Shown here: piece after piece, positions 28,201 to 35,851 of the stretch
Layout of the letters: the number at the start of each line of letters is the position of its first letter
Position numbering within the stretch: position 1 is the stretch's first letter
Assembly (NCBI RefSeq): GCF_002871945.2
Contig: NZ_CP126963.1
Location: forward strand, 558,001 to 622,000
Source of the DNA: Gleimia hominis
GTDB lineage: Bacteria > Actinomycetota > Actinomycetes > Actinomycetales > Actinomycetaceae
Reading direction: 5' to 3'
Length of the DNA stretch: 64,000 bases
Notes under the pieces: generated by a model
The model's input: only the letters and a program-made list of their open reading frames with translations
What the model was told of the DNA's origin: nothing
Database searches by the model: none
Made by a program: the position numbers and the translations under genes

Positions 28201-28350
28201 CTGGACCGACTTTTCCCCGGCCAGGCGGAGCAGCGGATGATTGCCCAGCTAATGGGATACGATTTAGACGATTACGAGCTGCTGGCGAACGACTATTTAG
28301 CAGCGGCCCGCAGGGCGCGGGCGGTGTTCACCCGGTATTTCACCAAATAG
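25264..28350 (+). CDS. glnE: Glutamine synthetase adenylyltransferase/deadenylase
   Basis: The 1028-residue protein has the tandem GlnE architecture. The N-terminal nucleotidyltransferase motif is MGKTGGQELNYISDVDV (Asp253, Asp255) and the C-terminal one is MGRYGGQEASYGSDADV (Asp768, Asp770). Each is followed by a helical domain with RPEGRDG and LSPGGLRDVEF / LGPGGLSDVEW. It adds or removes AMP on the tyrosine of the main glutamine synthetase under PII control. The start is three bases after the glnA2 stop region (ATG 25264); ATG 25312 (MDPDRAW) is a credible alternative. The gene is probably translationally linked to glnA2, whose product lacks the target tyrosine, so its substrate is encoded elsewhere. 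Confidence 0.95.
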   Translation: MESKHSPTTLALTIGFMDPDRAWRQARELARGLEGPSPQQILRWFNVADPDAALLACQRLFDTDPQALRSVLADAQDRDALLTVLGASHALANYIVAHPACMRIGEIPPLPHPRVVPGLEDGAGAGSHESQVPAPEGQALTWVDDTEPAEKMLRWMRKRIEGERKKDPAASGQTLIRRAYWQAMIRIVLEDSQAPDRFEQVATTSATICDLVDATLELALEYAKTRVPECARWAFTIMAMGKTGGQELNYISDVDVLYVYEPAPDTARNPLPGGTTSENNSRGGEAHEHDLCRQLIGHVRTCCSAPGAEPALWTLDAGLRPEGRDGPLARTLASYEQYYRKWAKQWEFQALMKARIGAGNRQLGKRFLQLVSAFVWNIAATTGFVTGVRQMRTRVEHSVPAKRKGTEIKLSPGGLRDVEFSVQLLQLVHGRSDPRLRVRSTLGGLARLAQLGYVARSDAQVFSTCYRTLRVFEHGAQLQAFRRTHQLPAQKKTAHVLARWIWPGNSAGKEVLDEQWNAVRAQVRDLHQRLFYRPIVQTIAQLDEQSVLLSTEGAAQRLQALGYRDPKGVMRHVQSLIAGPSRRATIQRHLLPAMLAWISGGAEPDRGILNFRRLSDTIGGSHWYLALLRDSAHAAQRLARILPTSTYAVEMLMEHPQAVQWLDGNGLEPVDSAALARECFAVMERNADTEDALERVRYIRGREFTRSAIADVSTRIDVGRARTILTVATDVVIEAALLRAQQEVDADIRVCAVAMGRYGGQEASYGSDADVIFVHETSLPPQRGQELATQIVRRTIDLLGRVGRTPSVQLDLDLRPEGRDGTLSRTVEQYAQYWREHARAWERQALLRARPIGDSELAAQMTLALQRPRYEAELQPNDLRTVRLLKARMENERIPRGAVHHLKLGPGGLSDVEWLVQWFQLNYARQYPQLRTTGTLAALEAIEVQELLPADEVQVLRDAWVFGSRLRAANVLASGKTRNLDRLFPGQAEQRMIAQLMGYDLDDYELLANDYLAAARRARAVFTRYFTK

Positions 28351-28363
28351 GGAAAGTGTGGTT

Positions 28364-29074
28364 ATGAAGTTAGTTCTGGTTCGGCACGGGCAAACCGCTT
28401 CTAATCGAACGCGGGCTTTGGATACCGCTGCTCCGGGAGCGCCGTTAGACGAGGCGGGAAGGGCACAAGCGCAGCGTTTAGCCGAAGAGTTTGAGGTCCG
28501 CACCGCTGTTTTGCCTGGTTGTATAATCGCTTCCAACTTGTTGCGCACGCAGCAGACTGCCCGCCCTCTCGCCACCCAGTATGACCTGCCGGTGCGTATC
28601 AACCCGGGGGTGCGGGAGGTGACTGCGGGCAGCATGGAGATGTCTACGAAACCAGAAGATATTCAAACGTACCTGCAGGTTGTCCACGCGTGGGTCGCTG
28701 GCAAATGGGATACCCGCATGCCCGGTGGGTACGGTGGGCAGCAAGTGCTTGACCAGTATTTGCCGGTTATTGAAAGCGCCTGCGAAACCCACCGGTTAGA
28801 TTCGGATTACACCAGTGGCAAGCGCGCCATCGTAATAGTGTCCCATGGCGCGGTATCGCGCGTAATTAGTGCGTATTTAACGGAGCAGATTGACCTGCCC
28901 CTGGTTGCAACGCACCCGATGAATAACGCGTCCACCACCGTGCTTGAGCACGTGGGGGATTCCTGGACAGGCCCGCGTAGTTGGCGGGGCCTCACGTGGA
29001 GTGACCGCAAGATTGATGATTACGACCGCTCCCAACTTTCCACCACACCAACGGCCTCGCGCCTGCGCGACTAG
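28364..29074 (+). CDS. Histidine phosphatase (phosphoglycerate-mutase fold)
   Basis: The 236-residue protein begins MKLVLVRHGQTASNRTRALD, with the phosphohistidine RHG motif at residues 8-10. A second catalytic histidine occurs in IVIVSHGAVSR. ASNLLRTQQTARPLA is the usual third block. The family contains phosphoglycerate mutases and many broad phosphatases; cofactor-dependent Gpm has a longer specific signature absent here, so a phosphatase is more likely. ATG 28364 lies eight bases after AGGGAAAG. It follows glnE by 13 bases. Confidence 0.85.
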   Translation: MKLVLVRHGQTASNRTRALDTAAPGAPLDEAGRAQAQRLAEEFEVRTAVLPGCIIASNLLRTQQTARPLATQYDLPVRINPGVREVTAGSMEMSTKPEDIQTYLQVVHAWVAGKWDTRMPGGYGGQQVLDQYLPVIESACETHRLDSDYTSGKRAIVIVSHGAVSRVISAYLTEQIDLPLVATHPMNNASTTVLEHVGDSWTGPRSWRGLTWSDRKIDDYDRSQLSTTPTASRLRD

Positions 29075-29174
29075 TCCGCGCCCGGACGCTGGCGATACCT
29101 GCTCGGGCGTGTAATGCCCGTTGTAGCGGCGAGAGCAAGAACCCGCCCGGGAGCCCCCGCGCCCTGCGAAGGGT

Positions 29175-29960
29175 TCACAGTACAGTGGACAGGAACTGAG
29201 CGGTGCGTTCCTGCTCGGGGTGAGCCAGGATCTGTTCCGGGGCTCCGCGTTCAACGATGCGCCCCTCATCCATGAATACGATCTGGTCGGCGACTTCGCG
29301 AGCGAACCCAATTTCGTGGGTAACCACAATCATCGTCATCCCCCCTTGCGCCAGGTCCTTCATGACCCCCAGCACTTCCCCCACCAGCTCCGGGTCCAGC
29401 GCGGACGTGGGTTCGTCAAACAGCATGATCTCCGGGTCCATCGCGAGCGCCCGGGCGATTGCAACGCGCTGCTGTTGTCCGCCGGAAAGTTGGGACGGGT
29501 AGTGTTCGGCCCGATCCGCCAACCCAACGCGATCCAACAGTTCTAACGCGCGTTTTTGTGCCTCAGGCTTCTTCACACCCCGCACCTGAATTGGGGCTTC
29601 CATCACGTTCTCCGCGGCCGTCATGTGGGGGAAGAGGTTGAAACGCTGGAATACCATGCCCATGCGCGCACGTTGAGCGGATACCTCTTTATCTTTAAGC
29701 GCGTACAGTTGCGAGGAACCATCCGCGCGCGTTTCTTCCCGCATTCCCAGCAGGTCGCCATCTAGGTAGATACGGCCCGCGGAGATCTGCTCTAAACCGT
29801 TCACGCACCTAAGAAGCGTGGACTTACCCGACCCGGACGGGCCAAGGAGTACACACACTTCACCGTCGTGCACGTTCAGTGACACATCTTTGAGCACGTG
29901 CAGGTCGTCGAAAAACTTATGAATATTCTTGATTTCAATTTTCGCGTTATTTGAGGTCAT
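29175..29960 (-). CDS. Polar amino-acid ABC transporter ATPase
   Basis: The 261-residue ATPase belongs to the GlnQ/HisP/ArtP group: Walker [17 protein letters not shown]-loop [18 protein letters not shown], signature LSGGQQQR, Walker [15 protein letters not shown], and H-loop [13 protein letters not shown]. It energises the permease encoded just upstream; the two genes overlap by four bases (ATGA), so they are translationally coupled. With the binding protein they form a three-gene importer. The insert [15 protein letters not shown] is longer than in GlnQ and is seen in related actinobacterial importers. Confidence 0.92.
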   Translation of the reverse strand: MTSNNAKIEIKNIHKFFDDLHVLKDVSLNVHDGEVCVLLGPSGSGKSTLLRCVNGLEQISAGRIYLDGDLLGMREETRADGSSQLYALKDKEVSAQRARMGMVFQRFNLFPHMTAAENVMEAPIQVRGVKKPEAQKRALELLDRVGLADRAEHYPSQLSGGQQQRVAIARALAMDPEIMLFDEPTSALDPELVGEVLGVMKDLAQGGMTMIVVTHEIGFAREVADQIVFMDEGRIVERGAPEQILAHPEQERTAQFLSTVL

Positions 29961-30895
29961 GGGGTCACATCCAAGAACGGGTCATTTTTAGTTGTATTCG
30001 CACTGAGGACTATGCTCTTGCGGTTCTTGCGATGTTTCTTTTTAGCTGAACCACCGTTGTCGAAGCCGCGTCCGAAGTAGCGTTCGAGGTACATTTGCCC
30101 AATCATCAGCACGGAGGTTATCAGCAGGTACCAGATGGCCGCGACCATGAGGAACGGCACGGGTTGGAAGTACTGCTGCCCCTTGTCGTTAGTAGCGAAT
30201 GTGAGTTCTAAAATGAACGGAATCGCAGAGGCCAACGAAGTGGTTTTGAGCATTGAAATAGTTTCGTTCCCAATGGGGGGAATGATGACGCGCATCGCTT
30301 GCGGGAGGATAATGCGCCGCATCACCTGGGAGCGGCTCATCCCCAGAGCGGTCGCGGCCTCCGACTGGCCGGAGTCAACCGCATTCAAACCCGAACGGAT
30401 AATTTCCGACAGGTACGCCCCCTCGTTCAGGGACAGCCCCACTACCGCCATCCAGAACGTGGTGAAGTATTTTGAGGTACTAAACGTCACGAACTCGGGG
30501 CCGAACGGAATGCCAAGTGAGAGCGTGGGGTAAAGCACGGGAACGAGAGACCAGAAAATCAGCTGCGTGTAAATGGGGGTGCCGCGGAAAAACCAGATGT
30601 AGAACCAAGACACGCCCCGCAGAATCGGGTTTGGGGATTGGCGCATGATCGCCATGGTGATCGCTAATGCGGTGCCGAACGCCATGGCAAGGACCGTCAG
30701 AATCAGAGTGAATGCAACGCCAACCATAACGGTGCGAGAGAAAAACCATTCCCACACCACCGGCCAGTTAAACGTGCGGTTAGTGATCAGCGCGTTTATC
30801 CCCATTGCAGCTAGGACCGCCACCACGGCAGCTGAAATGTAGCGGCTCGGCCGGGGAACTGGCTTTGGGTGGATAAAGTCTATTTTGTTTGACAT
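29957..30895 (-). CDS. Polar amino-acid ABC transporter permease
   Basis: The 312-residue protein has about six predicted membrane segments and the HisM/GlnP core [27 protein letters not shown]. The ATPase contact loop is [43 protein letters not shown] basic C-terminal tail ([10 protein letters not shown]) extends beyond the usual family length. It lies between the binding-protein gene (5 bases upstream) and the ATPase gene. It probably works as a homodimer, since only one permease gene is present. Confidence 0.92.
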   Translation of the reverse strand: MSNKIDFIHPKPVPRPSRYISAAVVAVLAAMGINALITNRTFNWPVVWEWFFSRTVMVGVAFTLILTVLAMAFGTALAITMAIMRQSPNPILRGVSWFYIWFFRGTPIYTQLIFWSLVPVLYPTLSLGIPFGPEFVTFSTSKYFTTFWMAVVGLSLNEGAYLSEIIRSGLNAVDSGQSEAATALGMSRSQVMRRIILPQAMRVIIPPIGNETISMLKTTSLASAIPFILELTFATNDKGQQYFQPVPFLMVAAIWYLLITSVLMIGQMYLERYFGRGFDNGGSAKKKHRKNRKSIVLSANTTKNDPFLDVTP

Positions 30896-30900
30896 TGGTG

Positions 30901-31839
30901 TTACTTCCCAGGGTTCAGTTGCGCTTCACTTAGGGCTGCGGACTGCGCGCCGTAGGTACCAAGGATTTCCTTCAGATACCCTTCGTCCATGAGGTACTGC
31001 ATCGCGGCTTGTACGGCCTTGGTGAGTTCCTCATCGTTCTTACTGACCACTATGCCTTGTGGTTCCGATTCGAGAACGTCCCCAACTTGTTCGAGCTGGT
31101 CTTTTGTCTGTTCAATCGCGTAACCGGTTACTGTGGAATCGCAAAAACCAGCGTCGTACTGGCCGCCCGCAACTTTCGTGACCACGTCCGTGTTGAGTTT
31201 GTGGGGCATCACTTTGATTGCTTCTTTCCCATCCGAGACGCATTTATCGGATAGTTCCCGCGCGTAGTCGTGCTGGTAGGTACCGGTTTGTACGCCGATG
31301 GTTTTTCCACACGGGTCTTTGGGGTCAAAGTGTCCGGGGTTGCCTTTTTTAACGGAGTACGCGGATCCGACTTCTACGTACGCGATCATGTTGGCTTCTT
31401 TAATACGGTCGGGCGTGATGGTGAATGCGGAGGCACCCACGTCGAACTTGGAGCCGAGTGCAGGGATGATAGCGGGGAATTCTGCGTGTGAGGTTTGCCC
31501 GTCTTTGAGTCCCATCACTAACGCCAGGGCTTTGACGATGTCGATGTCGTAGCCCATTGGGGTTTTGCCGTCGGTGTCGCGAAACTCTGCGGGCGCGTAG
31601 TCAGTTGAGGCGCCGTTGCGTAAGATTCCTTGGTCTTTAACCGCTTGAGGGACCATGGCGGTGATGTTGTCTTGCGGTTTTAGTTTTGAGAAATCGAATG
31701 TTTTGGTGTCTGTTGATTCGGACGCTGAGGGGGCACCGTTCGTGGTTTTGTCCGCGTTGTCATCGGGGTCTGAACAGCCGGCGAGCGCTAACGAGCCGGC
31801 GAGGGTGATCGCGCATACTAAGGCGGGTAACTTCTTCAC
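30901..31839 (-). CDS. Amino-acid ABC transporter substrate-binding lipoprotein
   Basis: The 312-residue protein starts with a lipoprotein signal (MKKLPALVCAITLAGSLALAGC), cysteine at residue 22, followed by an acidic/Ser linker. The body is a family 3 solute-binding fold with YAPAEFRDTDGKTPMGYDIDIVKAL and GASAFTITPDRIKEANMIAYV. A GTG start follows AGGAGAAGTT. Family 3 proteins bind polar amino acids; the exact ligand is not readable. This is the first gene of the operon and its promoter is recognisable upstream. Confidence 0.9.
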   Translation of the reverse strand: MKKLPALVCAITLAGSLALAGCSDPDDNADKTTNGAPSASESTDTKTFDFSKLKPQDNITAMVPQAVKDQGILRNGASTDYAPAEFRDTDGKTPMGYDIDIVKALALVMGLKDGQTSHAEFPAIIPALGSKFDVGASAFTITPDRIKEANMIAYVEVGSAYSVKKGNPGHFDPKDPCGKTIGVQTGTYQHDYARELSDKCVSDGKEAIKVMPHKLNTDVVTKVAGGQYDAGFCDSTVTGYAIEQTKDQLEQVGDVLESEPQGIVVSKNDEELTKAVQAAMQYLMDEGYLKEILGTYGAQSAALSEAQLNPGK

Positions 31840-31868
31840 AACTTCTCCTAAGAACTACGTATAAACCG

Positions 31869-31897
31869 ATTATCCATACCTGTGAATAGTTATGCAA
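31869..31897 (-). promoter_or_regulatory. Sigma-A promoter of the amino-acid importer
   Basis: On the minus strand TTGCAT (plus 31892-31897) and GATAAT (plus 31869-31874) are separated by exactly 17 bases. Transcription would start near 31862, about 23 bases before the GTG start of the binding-protein gene. Confidence 0.65.
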
Positions 31898-31949
31898 CCT
31901 GGCGCCGGCGCGCGTGCCATATCTCACGACTACAGCGCCCGCGGTGACA

Positions 31950-31980
31950 ATAAAAATGGGACGCACTGTGAGTGCGTCCC
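31950..31980 (-). terminator. Rho-independent terminator after the DUF4191 gene
   Basis: GGGACGCACT (31958-31967) pairs exactly with AGTGCGTCCC (31971-31980) around a three-base loop. On the minus strand the stem is followed by ATTTTTATT, so it ends the transcript from the DUF4191/MFS operon just before the importer promoter. Confidence 0.88.
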
Positions 31981-32008
31981 GATGGAGAGAATAAACATTG
32001 AGTTCGGA

Positions 32009-32719
32009 TCAGTTTCCGCGCAGTGCACGCCGGGAAATCCGTGCTTTTGTTGGATCAATCCCATGCGGAAGCGCGTTACCTTTGTTTGCCGCTATCGCAC
32101 TGATCCGGTTAGTCACAATCGGCACTTCGTTGCTGCGCAGTTTACGCGGGAGCTTACGCAGGGTTTTCTCTAGGTCCTCAAGCTTGACTTGCCCCTTGTT
32201 GTTCCCCACGTGGATCACGTGAATGGGGACGTTGCGCATGATGCGTTTGAGGTTGCGTTCCTCCCGGTTAGAAAGCTCACTCGCACGTCCGGTTGGACCT
32301 TCCGTGATGAGGACGATTCCGGGGCGTCCAATGATGCGCCACAACAGGTCTTGATGCCGGTTGGCTGCGATCGGTTCTTTCTCGATTGTCCAGCCGCGGC
32401 GAATCTGTGACAGCACCCCGTAGACCGCGCCGAGCGTGCCATCTATTTGCCGGTACATGGCTTTTTTAACTAGTAGAGAGAGGATAACCATGGGAATCAG
32501 CAGTGCCATCATGATCGCCATGATGATCATGATGACAATGTTCATCTTGCCCCAAATTCCCAAGAGGATAACCAGGGCTGCGCCCAGTATCGCGCCCCCG
32601 AGCATGAACCAGGGGACCATTGGGAAGGAACGTTTTGTGACGCGGTAAGCGTCCATCACATTGTGGTACCAGCGGCGCTTCTTCGGTGCCGACGTGTTTG
32701 CAGTATCTTTCTCAGCCAT
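32009..32719 (-). CDS. DUF4191 membrane protein
   Basis: The 236-residue protein has a short hydrophilic N-terminus, two long hydrophobic segments (about 33-58 and 60-87) and a cytoplasmic C-terminal domain with PGIVLITEGPTGRASELSNREERNLKRI. This pattern is the actinobacterial DUF4191 family (Mycobacterium Rv2219-like). Function is unknown; the gene often lies near glutamine synthetase and lipoate genes, as it broadly does here. It follows the MFS transporter gene by 12 bases and is probably in one operon with it. Confidence 0.82.
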   Translation of the reverse strand: MAEKDTANTSAPKKRRWYHNVMDAYRVTKRSFPMVPWFMLGGAILGAALVILLGIWGKMNIVIMIIMAIMMALLIPMVILSLLVKKAMYRQIDGTLGAVYGVLSQIRRGWTIEKEPIAANRHQDLLWRIIGRPGIVLITEGPTGRASELSNREERNLKRIMRNVPIHVIHVGNNKGQVKLEDLEKTLRKLPRKLRSNEVPIVTNRISAIAANKGNALPHGIDPTKARISRRALRGN

Positions 32720-32731
32720 GATGTGTTAAGC

Positions 32732-34072
32732 CTACCTGTTTTTCTTCGATTTCCCTACCTTGAGGGCGATTCCCACGCCAGTTATCACTAAGGTCATAAT
32801 GCTCGTGGTGATTAGTGCAGGCACATCGCCCCAGGTTTGCGCCACGTATCCACCTACCGCGGACCCGGAGGAGGTACCGACGGTGAGTGCGGACTGCATC
32901 AGCGTCATTGCTACAGCCATGGCTTGGGTGGGCGCGAGGACCTCAACGATTGAAAAATTCGTAACCAGAGTCGGTCCGATAAACAGGCCGCACACTAGGA
33001 GCAGGAAGCAGGTGAGTGCCAGATGGGTGGACAGGGCGGTGGCAGACATGAAGAGGAACAGTCCGCATCCGCCTATCATGAGGCGTTGGGCGAGGCTGAT
33101 GTGTTCAGGAATGAGGACGCTCAGGATGGCCATTACGGCGGATCCGACTCCCATGAGAGCGTAGATGAGACCGGCAGTAGTAGGTTCGCCCAGAAGTTGC
33201 ATCCGCATGGTCAGGCCGGCTTGGGTCGCGCCGAAGAAGAATCCGATTGTTACCGCCACTATGATGCACGGGAAAACGAGCGTGACTATAGATCCGATGC
33301 TCGGGCTCGGTGCGACAGCAAGAGTCTCTGCAGGCCCGGGACCTTGCTCAATACCGTTGTTGTTTGCCGCGCCGAGCGTTTCCGCCTCAGGGGAGCCCGG
33401 CGCGGCGGTGGGATCGGGGCGTCGGGGTGTGCGGAGGGCGAATGCCATTCCGAATGTGGCCACCAAGATTGTCGCAAGCAGTAGGGGGATGGTCGCGTTC
33501 GCGGTGGATGCAGCGATTCCTACCAGGGCGGGGCCGAGTACGAAAACGAGTTCGTCGGCCATGGATTCATAAGAGAGCGCAGCGGCCATCTGCTGCGGTG
33601 TTTGGACGCGCGATACCCACTGGGAGCGCGCGAGCGCCCCAATGGGTAAGGAGGTGCAACCAACCGCGGTGCACGCCAGATACAGTGCTGCGGTGGGTGC
33701 CGGGTACGTGGTGCAGATAAAAAGCCCGGCAAGCGCGAGGGCATTCAACGGAGTGAGGATCAACAGTGGAGCGCGGTGCCCACTGGTGTCGGCCCACCGG
33801 CCGATGAGTGGTACGGCAATCGCGGTTGCGATGGCGACAACGCCGGTGGCGAACCCACCTTGGGCTACGGAGCCCGTGGACACGGTGACGGCGGTGAGGG
33901 TGCCGAGCGGAATCATTGCGTACGCGGCGCGGGCTCCGAAGGCGAATATTAAAAAGGGCCAGCCCGCCAGTGCGGGTAGGAGCCGATAGTGTGTTAAGGC
34001 GCGGAAAGGTGAACTTTGCATCTTGTTCCCATGCGAAACTTGGGCCCCACCCGGGACAAACCTGGGGTGCAT
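32732..34072 (-). CDS. MFS transporter
   Basis: The 446-residue protein has about twelve predicted membrane segments and the MFS loop 2-3 motif as PLIGRWADTSGHRAPLL. A hydrophilic central loop (TPRRPDPTAAPGSPEAE) divides two halves. The ATG at 34072 lies eight bases after AGGAGG, which favours this start over ATG 34021. Probably a drug/metabolite efflux carrier of the 12-helix type, but no substrate can be named. It is divergent from the kinase-like gene. Confidence 0.85.
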   Translation of the reverse strand: MHPRFVPGGAQVSHGNKMQSSPFRALTHYRLLPALAGWPFLIFAFGARAAYAMIPLGTLTAVTVSTGSVAQGGFATGVVAIATAIAVPLIGRWADTSGHRAPLLILTPLNALALAGLFICTTYPAPTAALYLACTAVGCTSLPIGALARSQWVSRVQTPQQMAAALSYESMADELVFVLGPALVGIAASTANATIPLLLATILVATFGMAFALRTPRRPDPTAAPGSPEAETLGAANNNGIEQGPGPAETLAVAPSPSIGSIVTLVFPCIIVAVTIGFFFGATQAGLTMRMQLLGEPTTAGLIYALMGVGSAVMAILSVLIPEHISLAQRLMIGGCGLFLFMSATALSTHLALTCFLLLVCGLFIGPTLVTNFSIVEVLAPTQAMAVAMTLMQSALTVGTSSGSAVGGYVAQTWGDVPALITTSIMTLVITGVGIALKVGKSKKNR

Positions 34073-34242
34073 GTTGGCGCCTCCTGGGCAAACCGCGCAA
34101 GCACGCTGGTCGTGCAGGTAGGGAGCTTACCGAAGTAAGCGGTATAAGTTTACTCCTTTACACCAATCCCAATCCAGGTGCGCACTGGCGAAGTTTTCCA
34201 CAGGGGGTTCCGCAGTGGTCTTATACGTGATTGTCTTTAACT

Positions 34243-35682
34243 ATGAAGCGTACTTTTCAGGTTGACGAGCCATACGTGATGACGCAGTCCGGGCTACTGT
34301 GGCGGGGGCGGGATGCGCACGGGGCGTGTCTGATTAAGTTCTTAGCTCTTCCACTTCCGTCCGAGCACCACCAGCGGCTTGAGCAGCTAACGGCGCTGCG
34401 TTGCTCGTCTCTTTTGGTGCCGCGAGATTTGATTGCCGATGGACAGCGATTAGCGGTTACTTTCGATGAGGTTCCTGGCACTTTGCTTGCAAGCCGGTTA
34501 GAAACTGCGGGGGCATTACCACCCATGTTGGCGCGTCGGGTGTGTGCTGATGTTGCTGCGGCGTTGGCGGTTTTGCATGAGGCGGGTTTGGCGCACGGGG
34601 ATTTATCTTCTAACAACGTGATTGTGTCTGATCGCGCGGTGGTGATTGACACGCTTGAGACCGGTGGTTACACCCCTGGATACGCTGCCCCGGAGCGGCT
34701 GAGCGAGAGTGAACTGACGGTGGATGAGCTGCGGTGCAGTGACGTGTGGAGTTTCGGTAAGCTCGCTGAAGAAATGGGGATAACTCACGATGTCGTGCAG
34801 CAGTGCTTAGACACTGACCCGGCTGCTAGGCCAGAAGCGAGTGCGCTGAAAGAGGCGTTCGAACTAGAATCGACTCCCGCGGGGGTGGGGGTGGCGGACA
34901 CCGATGGTTCCGACACGTGCGTTGCCACGCAACTTCGAAATGAACTCGCCCGCGAACACACGGTGATGCGGACAGCACCAGGGCGGCACTTGCGTCCAGC
35001 TCGGACGCGTGCGCGCAAGCGACTCGGGATGGTTTTGATTCCAGTCGGGTTGCTGGCGGGTTTGATTGCGGTTGGAATAGTTGGGATTCCCGCGTTCTTT
35101 TCACCTGAGGAGCAGACGTCGGTGGCGGCTGCGCCTGCGCAAAAAACGGTACCGAAGCGTTCACAGTCCGATCAGTCGGATCCTTCTGCATCGCCAGCTA
35201 CTTCTGCACCTCCGTCTACTTCTGGATCGCCGGCTACTTCTGCACCGCCAGCTACTTCTGGACCAGCAAATGAACCGAGTGGTGAGTGCAGAGGAAAAGC
35301 CGATTCGAAACGTGCGTGCATGAGTGTTCCCGCGGCCGAGCAGATTCTTAGGGAATTGTCTACGGCTCGCACACAGGCGTTTACGAAGGCGGATGCGGCG
35401 CGTTTATCTTCTGTTTACACCGAGGGGGTGGATGCGCTCAGTGCAGATCAAAAACTGATTACCCAGTTGAAACAAAACGGCGTGAGCTTAAAACGTGTTG
35501 AGTTCGCTTACGATATTGAATCGGTGTCCTGTGAGGCAAACCCGCGGGTTAAGGCGAAAGTTACGCAGTTCAGTTCGCAGTGTGTAAAAGAAAAATGCGT
35601 GGATAACGAACCATCTACCCAGGACCTAGTGTTCACACTGAAACCCGACCCGTGGCGGATCAACAAAATCGATCGCAAATGA
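34243..35682 (+). CDS. Membrane protein with degenerate Ser/Thr kinase domain
   Basis: The protein has about 479 residues. Residues 1-210 resemble a Hanks-type kinase: Lys32 in CLIKFL could be the ATP lysine, the catalytic loop reads HGDLSSNNV (Asp120, Asn125) and a WSFGKLAEEMG segment fits helix F. No glycine-rich loop is recognisable and the DFG motif is replaced by VVIDTLET, so it may be inactive or atypical. One membrane segment (about 260-285) leads to a Pro/Ser/Thr linker with SPATSAPPSTSG-like repeats and an extracytoplasmic domain with several cysteines. This resembles a PknB-like or MviN-partner pseudokinase layout. A TTATAC at 34221-34226 would give a very short leader. A 30-bp repeat covers the stop codon. 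Confidence 0.7.
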   Translation: MKRTFQVDEPYVMTQSGLLWRGRDAHGACLIKFLALPLPSEHHQRLEQLTALRCSSLLVPRDLIADGQRLAVTFDEVPGTLLASRLETAGALPPMLARRVCADVAAALAVLHEAGLAHGDLSSNNVIVSDRAVVIDTLETGGYTPGYAAPERLSESELTVDELRCSDVWSFGKLAEEMGITHDVVQQCLDTDPAARPEASALKEAFELESTPAGVGVADTDGSDTCVATQLRNELAREHTVMRTAPGRHLRPARTRARKRLGMVLIPVGLLAGLIAVGIVGIPAFFSPEEQTSVAAAPAQKTVPKRSQSDQSDPSASPATSAPPSTSGSPATSAPPATSGPANEPSGECRGKADSKRACMSVPAAEQILRELSTARTQAFTKADAARLSSVYTEGVDALSADQKLITQLKQNGVSLKRVEFAYDIESVSCEANPRVKAKVTQFSSQCVKEKCVDNEPSTQDLVFTLKPDPWRINKIDRK

Positions 35683-35760
35683 GAGGGCAAGAAAGACAGA
35701 GGTCACAAGCGAGAAGGCAAGAAAGACAGAGGTCACAAGTGAGAGGGCAAGAAAAGCATA
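35676..35760 (+). repeat. 30-bp tandem repeat at the kinase-like gene stop
   Basis: Units 35676-35705 and 35706-35735 differ at three of 30 bases, and a third partial unit runs 35736-35760. The first unit includes the final codon and TGA stop (35680-35682); the second has CGA at that place and the third TGA again. The unit contains GGCAAGAAAGACAGAGGTCA and is a whole number of codons. Confidence 0.9.
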
Positions 35761-35796
35761 AGTTTGGGGCCCCAGATACCTCTGGAGCCCCAAACT
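35761..35796. terminator. Bidirectional terminator between kinase-like gene and E2 gene
   Basis: AGTTTGGGGC (35761-35770) pairs with GCCCCAAACT (35787-35796), with an inner CCAGA/TCTGG pair. The genes on both sides converge on it. T-rich bases follow on the minus strand. Confidence 0.82.
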
Positions 35797-35808
35797 GTCT
35801 ATCGCAGT

Positions 35809-35851
35809 TAGCTGTGGCCTACAGGCCGAAGATAGTTATGGCTTACAGCCC
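35809..35851 (-). repeat. Duplicated stop-codon segment of the E2 gene
   Basis: The 19 bases at 35833-35851, which include the E2 stop codon at 35843-35845, recur at 35809-35827 with about 15 identical bases. The offset is 24 bases (eight codons), and the second copy carries its own in-frame TAG. It is a weak two-copy version of the pattern seen at lexA. Confidence 0.55.
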
